A stretch of 64,000 nt of DNA from an uncultured Flavobacteriaceae bacterium (GTDB lineage Bacteria > Bacteroidota > Bacteroidia > Flavobacteriales > Flavobacteriaceae), in the NCBI GenBank assembly GCA_947500385.1, contig CANMSA010000024.1, positions 1-64,000 of the forward strand, read 5' to 3'. Made by a program: the position numbers and the translations under genes. The notes below the pieces were generated by a model. The model made no database searches. It saw nothing but the letters and a program-made list of their open reading frames with translations, and was not told where the DNA came from. How positions within the stretch are numbered: the stretch's first letter is position 1; each line of letters begins with the position of its first letter. Shown piece by piece: positions 1-10,800 of the stretch.

Positions 1-55
1 GTCCTAAACGTTGAATTCGAAAGCCGCATTTGTAGTAGGAATAAGTAAGTTTAAC

Positions 56-127
56 AGCCTCATAGTTCAACGGATAGAATAGAAGTTTCCTAAACTTTAG
101 ATCCAGGTTCGATTCCTGGTGAGGCTA
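56..127 (+). tRNA. tRNA-Arg (anticodon CCT)
   Basis: The sequence folds by eye into a full cloverleaf. The 7-bp acceptor stem pairs 56-62 with 120-126, with A127 as discriminator. T8 and A9 are present, the D stem pairs 65-68 with 77-80, and the anticodon stem 82-86/94-98 holds the loop TTCCTAA. The T arm 103-119 has loop TTCGATT. The anticodon CCT at 89-91 reads AGG arginine codons. CCA is not encoded. A terminator follows directly, and the RHS accessory locus begins about 680 bases downstream. Confidence 0.95.
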
Positions 128-131
128 CTTT

Positions 132-182
132 TTAAGTGCACTGCACTTAAAAAACTGTAAATCATTGATTTGCAGTTTTTTT
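132..182 (+). terminator. Palindrome plus intrinsic terminator after tRNA-Arg
   Basis: Two hairpins follow the tRNA. The first is a near-perfect palindrome around 130-155 (TTAAGTGCA / TGCACTTAA). The second pairs AAACTG-TAAATC with GATTTG-CAGTTT and runs into a tract of nine T residues. The second is a canonical Rho-independent terminator. Confidence 0.85.
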
Positions 183-803
183 TTGATTCTTTCGTTTCCA
201 TTTACTTTCTGTAGATATTGGACAAATACGTACTCCATTCAGTGCTAAAACTGGGATTGCCTATTTAGATGTAGAATGTGTGCCTGTATGTGTTGTCGTA
301 ATCCCCACGCTATTCATGATGGCTATTTCGGATAGTATGATTCAGAGCTGTTCCAGTTTAAGGGAAATCGAAAGGTCCATAGGATTGTATTTGTAAGTAG
401 TTCCTACATTGCTTAAAAAAGACTAATTGAAAAAAAAATCGACATTATAATAAAAACTTACAATGTAAAATTACAATTCTTACATATAAAGTTTAAAAAC
501 AAAATCAAAAATGTAGATAAACGACAAAACAATGCCTTTAATCGAAAATCGAAGGATTGTTAAAAAAAATACAAAAGGGTCGTGGTCTTTACTTACTAAA
601 ATTAATTTTTACTTCTATCTTTCCTATAAGATTCTTACTATTTGTAGGAAGAGATCTTATAGTTTAAGACCAAACAACTATAGTACATTCACCAAGTTTC
701 CATGCAACTTGTGTGCTAAATGAACATTGCCATATTCAGGTAACATTTTTTTGTTGGATGGTATTAACGTTATAGAAAAACCAATTAACCAATCCATTTG
801 ATA
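183..803. other. Stretch without a recognised gene upstream of the RHS locus
   Basis: This stretch is AT-rich, especially 420-535. It holds one 63-codon reading frame (532-723) with no signal peptide, recognisable domain or good start context, which I treat as chance. No clear promoter box was found before the first RHS gene. Its place between a tRNA and a toxin-like locus fits an insertion boundary, but no integrase or duplicated tRNA end is visible. Confidence 0.5.
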
Positions 804-3800
804 ATGCATTCTAGAAGGTGTTTGTTACCAGTTGTTTCTTGTTTTAAAAGTGTAATCTCGTTTAATCTCAAAGTCTTTTTGATTCCGTTGATGTTGGGAT
901 TGTTTTCGGTGGAAGCCCAACAATATACCAAAAAACAGGAGTTTTCGGTAATGAATCCAAACTCTTTTGAGATGACCCGCTTTGGGTTGACCCCAGTAAA
1001 TCAATATACTGGAAAGGCGAGTGTAAGTTTCCCAATGTTCGAAATGCAATTGGATGGAAAGTCGGTGCCTTTTTCCTTATCTTATGATACAGGTGGCGTT
1101 CGAGTTTCGCAGGAAGCGACTTGGGCCGGACTCGGATGGAATCTTGGGGGAATCCCTGTGATTACGCATCAAATACACCAAAAGAGTGACATTGGAAACT
1201 TGTACAACGGCAGTTTTCGGGATGTAGGGTACTGTTTTGAACGCGTTTTACCACAAGGACCAGGACCCGAAGAGGATGACTATTTCTATTGGATAGAAAG
1301 CGGACAATATCAAGGTCCATACGGAGAACCAGATACACAACCGGATGTGTTTGTGGCCAATTTGTCGGGAGGTTTAGTAAAGTTCCAATTGACTCAAAGA
1401 GATATTACCGGTACCATTGAGGTGATTATTTTAAATGACAGCAATGCAAAAGTTGTTTTTTATGAGAGCAACAGAACGTTTGACGTAACCGATGAGGATG
1501 GCTATCGATACGAATTCAGACATATTGAATATAATACCTCGTGGTCCCAGCCAGGTGCATCGATCCTCGGTGATTTTGACCCAAATGACCTGAGGGGTTC
1601 CTACAGCAATAATACTTCTTACGGTTCTTTTAATGATGACTTAATTCCTTCCGCATGGTATGTTGATAAGATAGTTTCTCCTGATGGTGATGCCCTGGAT
1701 TTTATCTATGATTATGAGCAAACGGGCAGTTTAAATGTCACGGTTAGCCATCCAATGTACAGTGCAACCACTAAAGTGACCGCTTGCGGAAGAGATCAAA
1801 ACAATGGGAATGTTGCAAATGGATGGCAATTCGGTTCTCAGGAAGAGACCATGGCGACTCGAACTATTCAGGAGATAAAGATCCTTAGTGAGGTTGTACA
1901 TAGTTCAACCGGTACCAAAGCGGTGTTTAGAACAACCCCACGGGAAGACTTGTTTGGTTGGGAAACAGGACCTGGTAAATATCTAGAAGGGTTCAATCCA
2001 TACAATGCAATTCCAGTCGAAACGAGCCCAAAAAAATTATCTGAAATAGAGCTGTATTCTTCTTCCGGAAAAAGTATTAAGAAAGTAACTTTTCAACATT
2101 CATATTTCAATGCTTACAAACAGGATGATGAAGATGCCAAGAGCTATTTGCGCCTAAAACTGGATGGTTTTAGAATATATGACCAGCAGTATGCCTTTAA
2201 ATATAAATGCGCTGACGCATTGCCTAAAAAACATTCCAAGAGTATTGATTTTTGGGGTTTTTATAATGGGTTCGATAATTTTAAGAGAACGCCTTCTGTC
2301 TTATATGACGATAGTGTTTGTTTGTTGGAAAACCCGGAAATATATAACCAGCAAGGCGAATTTGAAGGAGCCACAAAAGGCAGTAGGCTTACGGAAACGC
2401 TCATCGGTTCTTTACAAGAAATTCGCTATCCTACGGGTGGAACATCGCAATTTGAATATGGGCTCAATACGGTTACCTTTGATACAGGCAGTGCGGAACT
2501 TACTCCCGATGATTTTAATTATCCTTTCCTGTTACACCATACTATAGAGCCGGGATATCCCATTTCGGGTACTAGCGCCCCGCAATACAAAATATTGCCC
2601 GTGGGTGGTTTGCGGGTAGAGACGGTCACGAATCGTAACAGAACAAATAACCAATTGCTAAAAAAATCATATAACTATTCGGAAACCGTGCCTTCCGGGG
2701 ATGAGGTTTCCTCCGGACGTTTAATGGACGTCTTGCGAAACTTCAGAAGTTTGGTCGAAGTAACGAGTAACGGGAATGTTTTCCATTCCAATGTGGTGAT
2801 AAGTACCTCTAGTATAGTTGCCGCCAATGGTTCTGCAATGGGGTCACATCTAGGCTACAGTCAGGTAGAGGAAGTCATGGAAGATGCTTTTACATTTAAC
2901 AATAATGGAGTCATAGTCACAAAATTCATCAATGAACCAAACGAATCCCTGGTAGACGAGGGCAATGGTTATAAATACCTTGTTCAAAGCCCTCCTGTCC
3001 ATTACGAAGATACCAATGGAAAAGTGGTACAACAGGAAATGCGGGATAACACTGGGCAGCTAAAAAGAAGTGTAGAAACGACCTATCAGTATAGAGAAGA
3101 TGTTGCGCTGCCAGGGTACAAACTGTATTATAACATATTAAACGGATTAGGGTTTATTGGTGTAGATGTAAAATTAGTGAGCGACCACTACACATTTAAC
3201 CCAAAGAAATATATCGCTTTAACTGGAGAGGTGGTTACGACCGACTATTTGGAGGGGAACACATTAGTTGCCGAGACCTCAAACGAATACAACACCAAAG
3301 ACAGGATACAAGCTACTGAAAACAAACTGTCCGGAGGGGTTGAGGAGAAAACCCGAACTGAATACTACTACCCCTATGATAGCGATTTTGGGGTAAATGC
3401 CAATGGCTCTATGGGAGGGCTCGTAGGCCAAAACCGTATCAATGCCCCGGTGTACACCCGCAGTTTTAGAAGTAATAAGTTCATTGGTCATGAATTTACC
3501 AGATTCGGAAGCTATCAAGGATTGTTGAAACCAGAAGGCGTATATTTTGGAAAGGAGGATTCTTCCTTGGGGCAAATCGAGAATAGGGTACAATACCAAC
3601 AGTATGACGCCTATGGTAATCTTTGTCAATATCGCCAAAGCGACGGTACCACCATCACCGCCATATGGGGGTATGATGGGCAGTACATTGTGGCCCGAAT
3701 CGAGAATGCAATCTATTCCGACGTAGAGGGGCTAAGCGGATTTGGGGATGATTTTGACTTGGGCGGCAATGGTTTGAGCGAATCTCAAAAGGCAACTTTA

Positions 3801-4328
3801 CAAAATGACCTGCCCAATGCCCAGATAACGCTTTACGATCATGACCCAATGGTAGGCCCTACGTTAATGACCGATATCAGGGGGTATGAGACGTCCTATG
3901 AATATGACGCTTATAATCGATTGGTCGCGGTGAAGGACGAGGCCGGAAATTTACTGGAGGATTACCAATATAAATTCGCCGATGTAAGACTGTATCCCGA
4001 ACCGGACCTATCGGAATGCTTCAATCCTTTGAATGTAAGGGTGACAACGACCGACAATCGAACACAGTACGTGAATTTGGAGGCGGAGGCCACAGGCGGA
4101 GTCGGGGCTTATGAGTTTGCCTGGTACCTAGGCGTGGGTACTAGCAATACCAATTTTCAAACAGGTAGTTCTTCCAACACCTATGGTTTTAACTGGATTA
4201 TCTGCTGCAATACTGTGCAATATGTAAAAGTGGAGGTAACCAGTGGAACCCAAACCGCATCCACTATCCTGCGAAACCCGAACTACGACCCGAACTGCGC
4301 ACCTGACGCCTGCGACAACCCTTTTTAA
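804..4328 (+). CDS. Secreted SpvB-like / YD-repeat (RHS-type) protein
   Basis: This is a protein of about 1174 residues with an N-terminal export signal whose hydrophobic core VFLIPLMLGLF ends before EAQQ. The first 100 mature residues read like the SpvB/Bacteroidota RHS N-terminal module (GKASVSFP, FSLSYDTGG, GLGWNLGG). That module builds the start of the RHS beta-cocoon. The C-terminal third holds YD-type repeats (YEYDAYNRLVAVKDEAGNLLEDY), and the protein ends in a cysteine-containing Ig-like tail. It has no RHS-core-associated DPL motif and no toxin tip, so it is more likely a partner or scaffold than a complete toxin. I chose the ATG at 804 over a TTG two codons earlier. A lipocalin-like gene and the large RHS gene follow on the same strand, probably as one operon. 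The exact function is unknown. Confidence 0.8.
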   Translation: MHSRRCLLPVVSCFKSVISFNLKVFLIPLMLGLFSVEAQQYTKKQEFSVMNPNSFEMTRFGLTPVNQYTGKASVSFPMFEMQLDGKSVPFSLSYDTGGVRVSQEATWAGLGWNLGGIPVITHQIHQKSDIGNLYNGSFRDVGYCFERVLPQGPGPEEDDYFYWIESGQYQGPYGEPDTQPDVFVANLSGGLVKFQLTQRDITGTIEVIILNDSNAKVVFYESNRTFDVTDEDGYRYEFRHIEYNTSWSQPGASILGDFDPNDLRGSYSNNTSYGSFNDDLIPSAWYVDKIVSPDGDALDFIYDYEQTGSLNVTVSHPMYSATTKVTACGRDQNNGNVANGWQFGSQEETMATRTIQEIKILSEVVHSSTGTKAVFRTTPREDLFGWETGPGKYLEGFNPYNAIPVETSPKKLSEIELYSSSGKSIKKVTFQHSYFNAYKQDDEDAKSYLRLKLDGFRIYDQQYAFKYKCADALPKKHSKSIDFWGFYNGFDNFKRTPSVLYDDSVCLLENPEIYNQQGEFEGATKGSRLTETLIGSLQEIRYPTGGTSQFEYGLNTVTFDTGSAELTPDDFNYPFLLHHTIEPGYPISGTSAPQYKILPVGGLRVETVTNRNRTNNQLLKKSYNYSETVPSGDEVSSGRLMDVLRNFRSLVEVTSNGNVFHSNVVISTSSIVAANGSAMGSHLGYSQVEEVMEDAFTFNNNGVIVTKFINEPNESLVDEGNGYKYLVQSPPVHYEDTNGKVVQQEMRDNTGQLKRSVETTYQYREDVALPGYKLYYNILNGLGFIGVDVKLVSDHYTFNPKKYIALTGEVVTTDYLEGNTLVAETSNEYNTKDRIQATENKLSGGVEEKTRTEYYYPYDSDFGVNANGSMGGLVGQNRINAPVYTRSFRSNKFIGHEFTRFGSYQGLLKPEGVYFGKEDSSLGQIENRVQYQQYDAYGNLCQYRQSDGTTITAIWGYDGQYIVARIENAIYSDVEGLSGFGDDFDLGGNGLSESQKATLQNDLPNAQITLYDHDPMVGPTLMTDIRGYETSYEYDAYNRLVAVKDEAGNLLEDYQYKFADVRLYPEPDLSECFNPLNVRVTTTDNRTQYVNLEAEATGGVGAYEFAWYLGVGTSNTNFQTGSSSNTYGFNWIICCNTVQYVKVEVTSGTQTASTILRNPNYDPNCAPDACDNPF

Positions 4329-4353
4329 TACCGATTTAAACTTTCAACTAAAT

Positions 4354-4815
4354 ATGAATAAAGTGATTAAATATAGCATACGAAATCTTGTATTAATTCT
4401 GTTGTTCGTTACTTTTTCAACAGAAATACATGCCCAGTTAAATCCCTCACCTGAATTGCTTGTGGGTATTTGGACGTTCAACGAAAGTGCCTCCTTGGCA
4501 AAGATGCCGGCCCATATCAATGCAAATCTGCAAACCTCGGTAGACCTACAACAGCATGTAGCGACCTTCTATTCCGGACGACAAATGCAATTTGCTTCTG
4601 ACGGTACTTTTGCAATTGCCTTTTCCAACGGTCAGATATTCACCGGTCAATGGACCCTTGAAGGAAACCTATTGACCACTCTAACCGCCGAGGGAGACGG
4701 TGCTACCCAACAGATTACGTTCCTAGACGCCCAGAACTTTTATTTGATGGCACAGCAGTACAGTGACCCTGATGCGGAACTCATGTTTCCCGAACTCTAT
4801 TTTATAAAAAACTAA
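4354..4815 (+). CDS. Small secreted lipocalin-like protein
   Basis: This is a 153-residue protein with a clear signal peptide (LVLILLFVTFSTEIHAQ). The mature part begins with a GIWTFNESA segment and continues as alternating beta-strands (GRQMQFASDGTFAIAF, GQIFTGQWTLEGN), the look of a small lipocalin-like or calycin barrel. The start at 4354 places the signal peptide at the N-terminus; longer readings overlap the upstream gene. It lies 25 bases after one RHS gene and 12 bases before the next, so it is almost certainly co-transcribed with both. It could be a chaperone or accessory subunit for them; the sequence does not show which. Confidence 0.7.
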   Translation: MNKVIKYSIRNLVLILLFVTFSTEIHAQLNPSPELLVGIWTFNESASLAKMPAHINANLQTSVDLQQHVATFYSGRQMQFASDGTFAIAFSNGQIFTGQWTLEGNLLTTLTAEGDGATQQITFLDAQNFYLMAQQYSDPDAELMFPELYFIKN

Positions 4816-4827
4816 CCAGCCAATACC

Positions 4828-7800
4828 TTGATACCCTTGAAAGCAATCATTAAAAATACCATCGTATTCCTTCTTTTGTGCCTTGTCCACCAGACTGGTG
4901 AGGCGCAGTACTCGATTTCTGGCCCTTCTTCCACTGATGTTGGGGATACCGAGACCTTCACTGTTAGCAACGGGGGTTCCCTATTGGGGCGAAACTGGAG
5001 CGCTACGGGCAGTGGCAATACGGTCGTGTCGGGCCAAGGCACTATTAGTGCAGGGATACGGTTCAATACGATAGGGAATTCCATTGTCAACTTTTCAGCG
5101 GTAACCCCCGGAACCTTCAATTCGGTGTATCTGACCAAGAACGTTACAGTAAGCGGAACTGTGGTAGGGCCTGTGACCATTACTTCGGGGCCTACCTCCC
5201 GGTGTCAAGGAGGGGGCACTTCCGATTATAATGCCAGTGCCTCGAACGCCACCAGTTATAGTTGGTCGCTTTCCAATGCGGGCTCTTCTACAATCAATAG
5301 TTTAACAGGGGTGGTGACCTGGAGCAGTAGCTTTTCCGGCACCGCACGGGTAAACGTCACGGCCAACGGTCCCAATAACAGCAGTTCGTCCGCTTTTCGG
5401 AATGTAACGGTGACGGCGGCCGCCTCCTTGCCGCCGATGACGACTACGGATACCGATCTTTGCTCGGGTTCTTCAGCAACCTTGACCATACCGTTCGGGG
5501 CCTCGGGCACTACCTATGAGCTTCTTCGGAACAATGTGTCCATACAAACGGTTGCCGGTGACAATACCGCAATCAACTGGCCAGTTTCCACGGCCGGTAC
5601 CTATAGGGCGAGAGCAACAAAAGGAGGTTGCCCCCCCGTATTGGGCAACACGATAACGATTAATGTGAGTCAAGACCTGGGTTCCCCACAGATCACGGGC
5701 ACCAATGAACTTTGTCAGGGTACTGCCACCACGGACTACAACATTACGGGGGGCACTTCCCAGAATACCTACGTATGGTCGGTGAGCGGTAACGGGAATA
5801 CCATTAATAGCTCCGGACTGGTGAGTTGGGGCGCTAGTTTTCAGGGCTCTGCCTCGGTAAGTGTACAGGCGACCAGCGCTTGTGGTACCACCACTACGGT
5901 GAGCTACCCTGTACAGGTGATCGGGCCGCCTTCCCTACCACCCTTGGATCCCAGTGATACCGATCTATGCTCGGGAGAATCGGCCACCCTTTCGCTGCCT
6001 TTTGCAGAATCGGGCACTACCTATGAACTGCTAAGGAACAATGTGTCCATTGAAACGGCAACCGGGGCCAATACGCGAATAGACTGGACCGTTTCCACTG
6101 CCGGCACTTATAGGGCTCGAGCGACAAAGCCTGGCTGTTCCTCTGTACTTGGCAACACGATTGTAGTAAGTGTAAGTGAAGATTTAGGTTCCCCACAGAT
6201 CACGGGGACCGATGAACTTTGTCAGGGTACGGCCACCACGGACTACAACATTACGGGGGGCACTTCCCAGAATACCTATGTATGGTCGGTGAGCGGTAAC
6301 GGGAATACCATTAATAGCTCCGGACTGGTGAGTTGGGGCGCTAGTTTTCAGGGCTCTGCCTCGGTAAGTATACAGGCGACCAGCGCTTGTGGTACCACCA
6401 CTACGGTGAGCTACCCTGTACAGGTGATCGGTCCTCCGGCCTTTTCGCCCTTGGTTCCGGACGATAGTACGCTGTGCAGCGGACAACAAACGACCCTCAG
6501 AGCCGGTTTTGGGGCTAGTGGAGTGGTATACGAACTGTATCGCAACAATATAGGCACGGGTCAAACGGTCACGGGTTCCAATACTGAGATGACCTGGACG
6601 ATCAGCTCCACTGGCGACTATAAACTAGTGGCCAGCAATCCTGCCAACAACTGTGGAACCTTCGAAGGAGCGACGGTCAACGTTTCCACAGAGCCCCCGA
6701 TAGGAACGGTATCTGCCATTTCCGGGCCGGACAATCTGTGCCAGGGAGATCTCTCTACCAGTGATTATAGTGGTTCTGCGGCCAATGCCGAAAGTTATAA
6801 CTGGCAGTTGTCACCAACAGGGGCTGGAACGATCAACGCTTCGGGGCAGGTCACCTGGAACACAAGTTTTGCAGGTACAGCTACGATAACGCTTACCGCT
6901 TTTGATGTTTGCGGGGACTCGCGAACGCGAAACCTTACCGTGACTATTGTTGATGAACTTGTCTTTTTCGAGGACAAGGACAAGGATGGGTATTATATAG
7001 CTACTATCGTGTCTTGTGCAAATCCCGACCCGAATGTGTATGTTTTGGAAGAGGCTACGATTGCTGCGGGGGATTGCGATGATAACGATGATACCGTATT
7101 ACGGCCAGAGAATTGGTTCGTAGATGCCGATGAAGATGGCTATCCTGCTGCAGACTCCTTTGTGATTTCCTGTGAGAATCCTGGGATTGTCAGTGGCAAT
7201 CCTGAGAACTATTCCTATGGTCCATATCCCGGTATCGACTGTGATGATACCGATGGTACCATTAAGGCGACCAAATGGTTTATTGATGAAGATAACGATG
7301 GCCTGGGAACCCCTTCCAGTACAAGCCTTAGTCAATGTGAACAACCCACTCAAGGCGGCCCTTGGGTATCCAATAATGATGACTATTGTCCCAACAACCC
7401 TGAAAATGACTGTGGCAACGGTCCGCCAAACACTAACTTCGGGGCTAACTATGTGTACAAAAGAACCTTTCAAAAAAGTGCCACCGATGTTCTTAATGAC
7501 GATGGAGTAGATCAAAACAACCTTGCCTTTTTTACTCCTACTGAATCCCTAATACAACAAATAAGCTATTTCGACGATTTGGGAAGACCTGTACAGGAAA
7601 TTGCCCTGGAACAGTCGCCAAAAATTAGCGGGGTTAAGAAAGATCTGGTCGTACAAATGGAATACGATGGGTATGGAAGAACCGTGAAAGAATGGTTACC
7701 ATATGCAGCCGATACAGGCGATTTTGGAAGTGTCAAAACCGATGCCGAACAGCAAACCTTGAACCAATACGATAACGCCAAATATGAGAATACAGCTAAT

Positions 7801-10800
7801 CCATATTCAGAGAAAGCCTTTGATAATTCGCCGCTGCAACGAATCGAAAAACAAGCCGCTCCCGGAAGCGCTTGGGCCATGGGGTCTGGTCATGAGGTCG
7901 AATTTGGGTATCGTACCAATGTGGTGGCCGATAATGTAAGGCATTTTGAGGCTACTGTAACCGTAACCATAGCAGACGGCATCAAGGTTTTTACCCCCAG
8001 TTTGGCCAATTTAGGCAATTATTCCGCTGGCGAACTGTTTAGAACCATTACGTATGATGAAAACCATACCAGCGGTAAAAACCACAGTATGGAAGAGTTT
8101 ACGGATAAGCAGGGGCGAGTGGTACTGAAGCGTACCTATTCCGATATGGATGTGAACCTCGATGGAGATACCGATGATAGTGGGGAATCTGAGGTAGCCC
8201 ACGACACCTATTATGTCTATGATGATTTTGGGAACCTTAGTTATGTGCTACCTCCGAAAGTAACTGTGAATAACGGGGTAAACAATACAGAGCTGGTACA
8301 ATTATGCTATCAATACAAATACGATTATAGGAACCGCTTAGTAGAAAAGCGATTACCGGGGAAAAACTGGGAGTATATCGTCTACGACAAGCTAGATCGT
8401 CCCATTTTGACACAACAATACCGCTATCGAAATTCACGCAACTGGCTCTTTACCAAATACGATGCTTTTGGTCGGGTGGCCTATACGGGTATTTACAAGC
8501 ACGGCACCAAGTTGACCGGTACAGAGATGCAGGCCTTGGTGAATACGACCAATACGGGCGACCAGTTTGAACGCAAACTTGCAGTGGTTTCGGGGAATGG
8601 TTATTACAGTAAAGACCACTTCCCGAATGGGAATACCACCACCTTCCCAGGTAGCCAACTTACCCCTTTGATGTACAACTACTATGATGACTATGTCTTT
8701 GACAAAAACGGACTGGTCATCCCGAATACGATTTATGGAGTCTCTCCGGATAACCGAACTAAAGGCTTGTTGACCGGTACGAGGGTGCGCATGATCCATA
8801 CCAACAAATGGATCGTGACTATGAATGGTTTCGATGCCAAGGGCCGAATTATTTGGACCGGTACCAAAAACCTATTCCTAGGAATTACAGATCGCGTACT
8901 GATAGATCTTGATTTCTTAGGGAGAACGGTGCGCCAACGTACCCTGCACAAAAAGAACGGGAAACCCCAGATTGTAATCAATGAAACCTTTATGTATGAC
9001 CATACAGGAAGACTTTCCCAACACCGCCATAAAATTGGTAGCGGCGTAAATACTCGTATTGCCTACAATACCTACGACGATTTAGCACGACTGACACATA
9101 AAAAAGTTGGAGGGGCGGTGAATGCCTCCGAATTGCAGAAAGTAGACTACGAATACAATATAAGAGGGTGGTTGACCGATATCAATACAGTGGAGAACCT
9201 CCAAGACGATCTTTTTAGCATGCGCATACACTATGAAAATGGTAGTACAAGTACGGACCTCTATAACGGGAATATCTCTAAGATTGCCACGCGCACGGCT
9301 AATTTGGACAACGCGATAAAAGAATATAATTATAACTATGATGCTTTGAACCGCCTTACCAGTGCTACCCATAACACGGGTAATTACAATTTAGGGAACG
9401 TTGCCTATGATAAAAATGGGAACATCCTCCGTTTGCAGCGTCTAGGTCTGTTAAGTGATACCGGAAGTACCTACGGGGTGATCGACGATTTATCCTATAC
9501 CTATTTGAACAATGGGCAAAGCAACCGACTCTCAAAGGTGGCAGATGGTAGTGCCAATAGTATGGGCTTTGCCGATGGTACCAATACCAATGACGATTAT
9601 ACCTATGACGCTGACGGTAATATGAAAAGAGACCGAAATAAAGACATAACCCAAAACATAGGCTACAACCACCTGAATTTACCAACCGTGGTCAAGTTTG
9701 GCAGTGGCAGTACCAATCGGATCAATTATTACTACGATGCCTTGGGAACCAAACACCGCAAACAGGTACGGGAGGGCAATACGGTGACCGGTACTACCAA
9801 CTATGCAGGATTGGCTGTGTACCAAGGCAATACCCTAGAATTTTTGTCACACCCTGAGGGTTATACCATGCCTAGTGATGCTTCGGACTATGCCCAAGGG
9901 TTTGCGTACGTCTATAATCATTTGGACCATTTGGGCAACGTGCGACTATCATACACCGATGTCGATGGGTCTGGAGATATAGACCCTTCGACAGAGATTA
10001 TCGAGGAGAACAATTACTATCCTTTGGGATTAAAAATAAAAGGATTAAACAATACTATATCCTCACTTGGAAATAGTTCCGCAAAAAAATATAAATATAA
10101 TAATAAGGAATTACAGGATGAACTAGGTTTAGACTGGTATGATTTAGGCTCCAGGAATTATGATGCGTCCTTAGGTAGATTTTTCAATATGGACCCATTA
10201 GCCGAGAATTATAGTTTCCAATCTGTATATGCCTTTGCCTCGAACAACCCCATTTCTTTTGTTGATATAAATGGTGAAGGAGTCTTAGACGATTTTCACA
10301 TATACGGAGATGGTTCTATTTTAAGAGTAAAAACCGATGATACCACGGATACTTTTTATGTGCACGACTCCAATGGGAATAAAAACAATATTGGCACATT
10401 TGACAAGAATGAAAATGGGCTTATAAATTCACCTAATATTGATTATGATAATGGAAATGGTACTTCTGTAAAAGTATCAAGCAAACCGGGTAATGAAAGT
10501 GAAATAAATATTTCTGGTACGGCCTTAGCTTCCGTTATAGGCGCGTCAGCAGATTCAGGAGAATCTGTGCTCATTACAAGGGCAAGTAATGCGGATGGCA
10601 GTTCGCCGGGGGATAGCAAAACCCATAAGAATGGCAAAAACATTGATATTAGATTTGCGGGTAAAAATGGTTCGAGAAGCCCGTTAAACTTTGCAACTAA
10701 GCCAGATGATTTTAATAAGATTGATTTGAATGCCTCATCTAGTTTGAATGCATCTTTAAAGAAATTTGGATATAAAGATATAAGAGCGTCAATGAAAATA

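Noticed and set aside
56-127. tRNA-Arg as attachment site of a genomic island
   Set aside because: No duplicated tRNA 3' end and no integrase were found in the window.
532-723. 63-codon reading frame in the gap before the RHS locus
   Set aside because: AT-rich, no domain, signal or start context; typical of chance frames in low-GC DNA.
5200-6700. CRISPR-like or transposon repeats
   Set aside because: The repeats are in-frame coding units of 507 bases with no spacers or terminal inverted repeats.
9365-9685. Tyr/His-rich minus-strand frame inside the RHS gene
   Set aside because: Mirror of the YD-repeat codons; low-complexity artefact.
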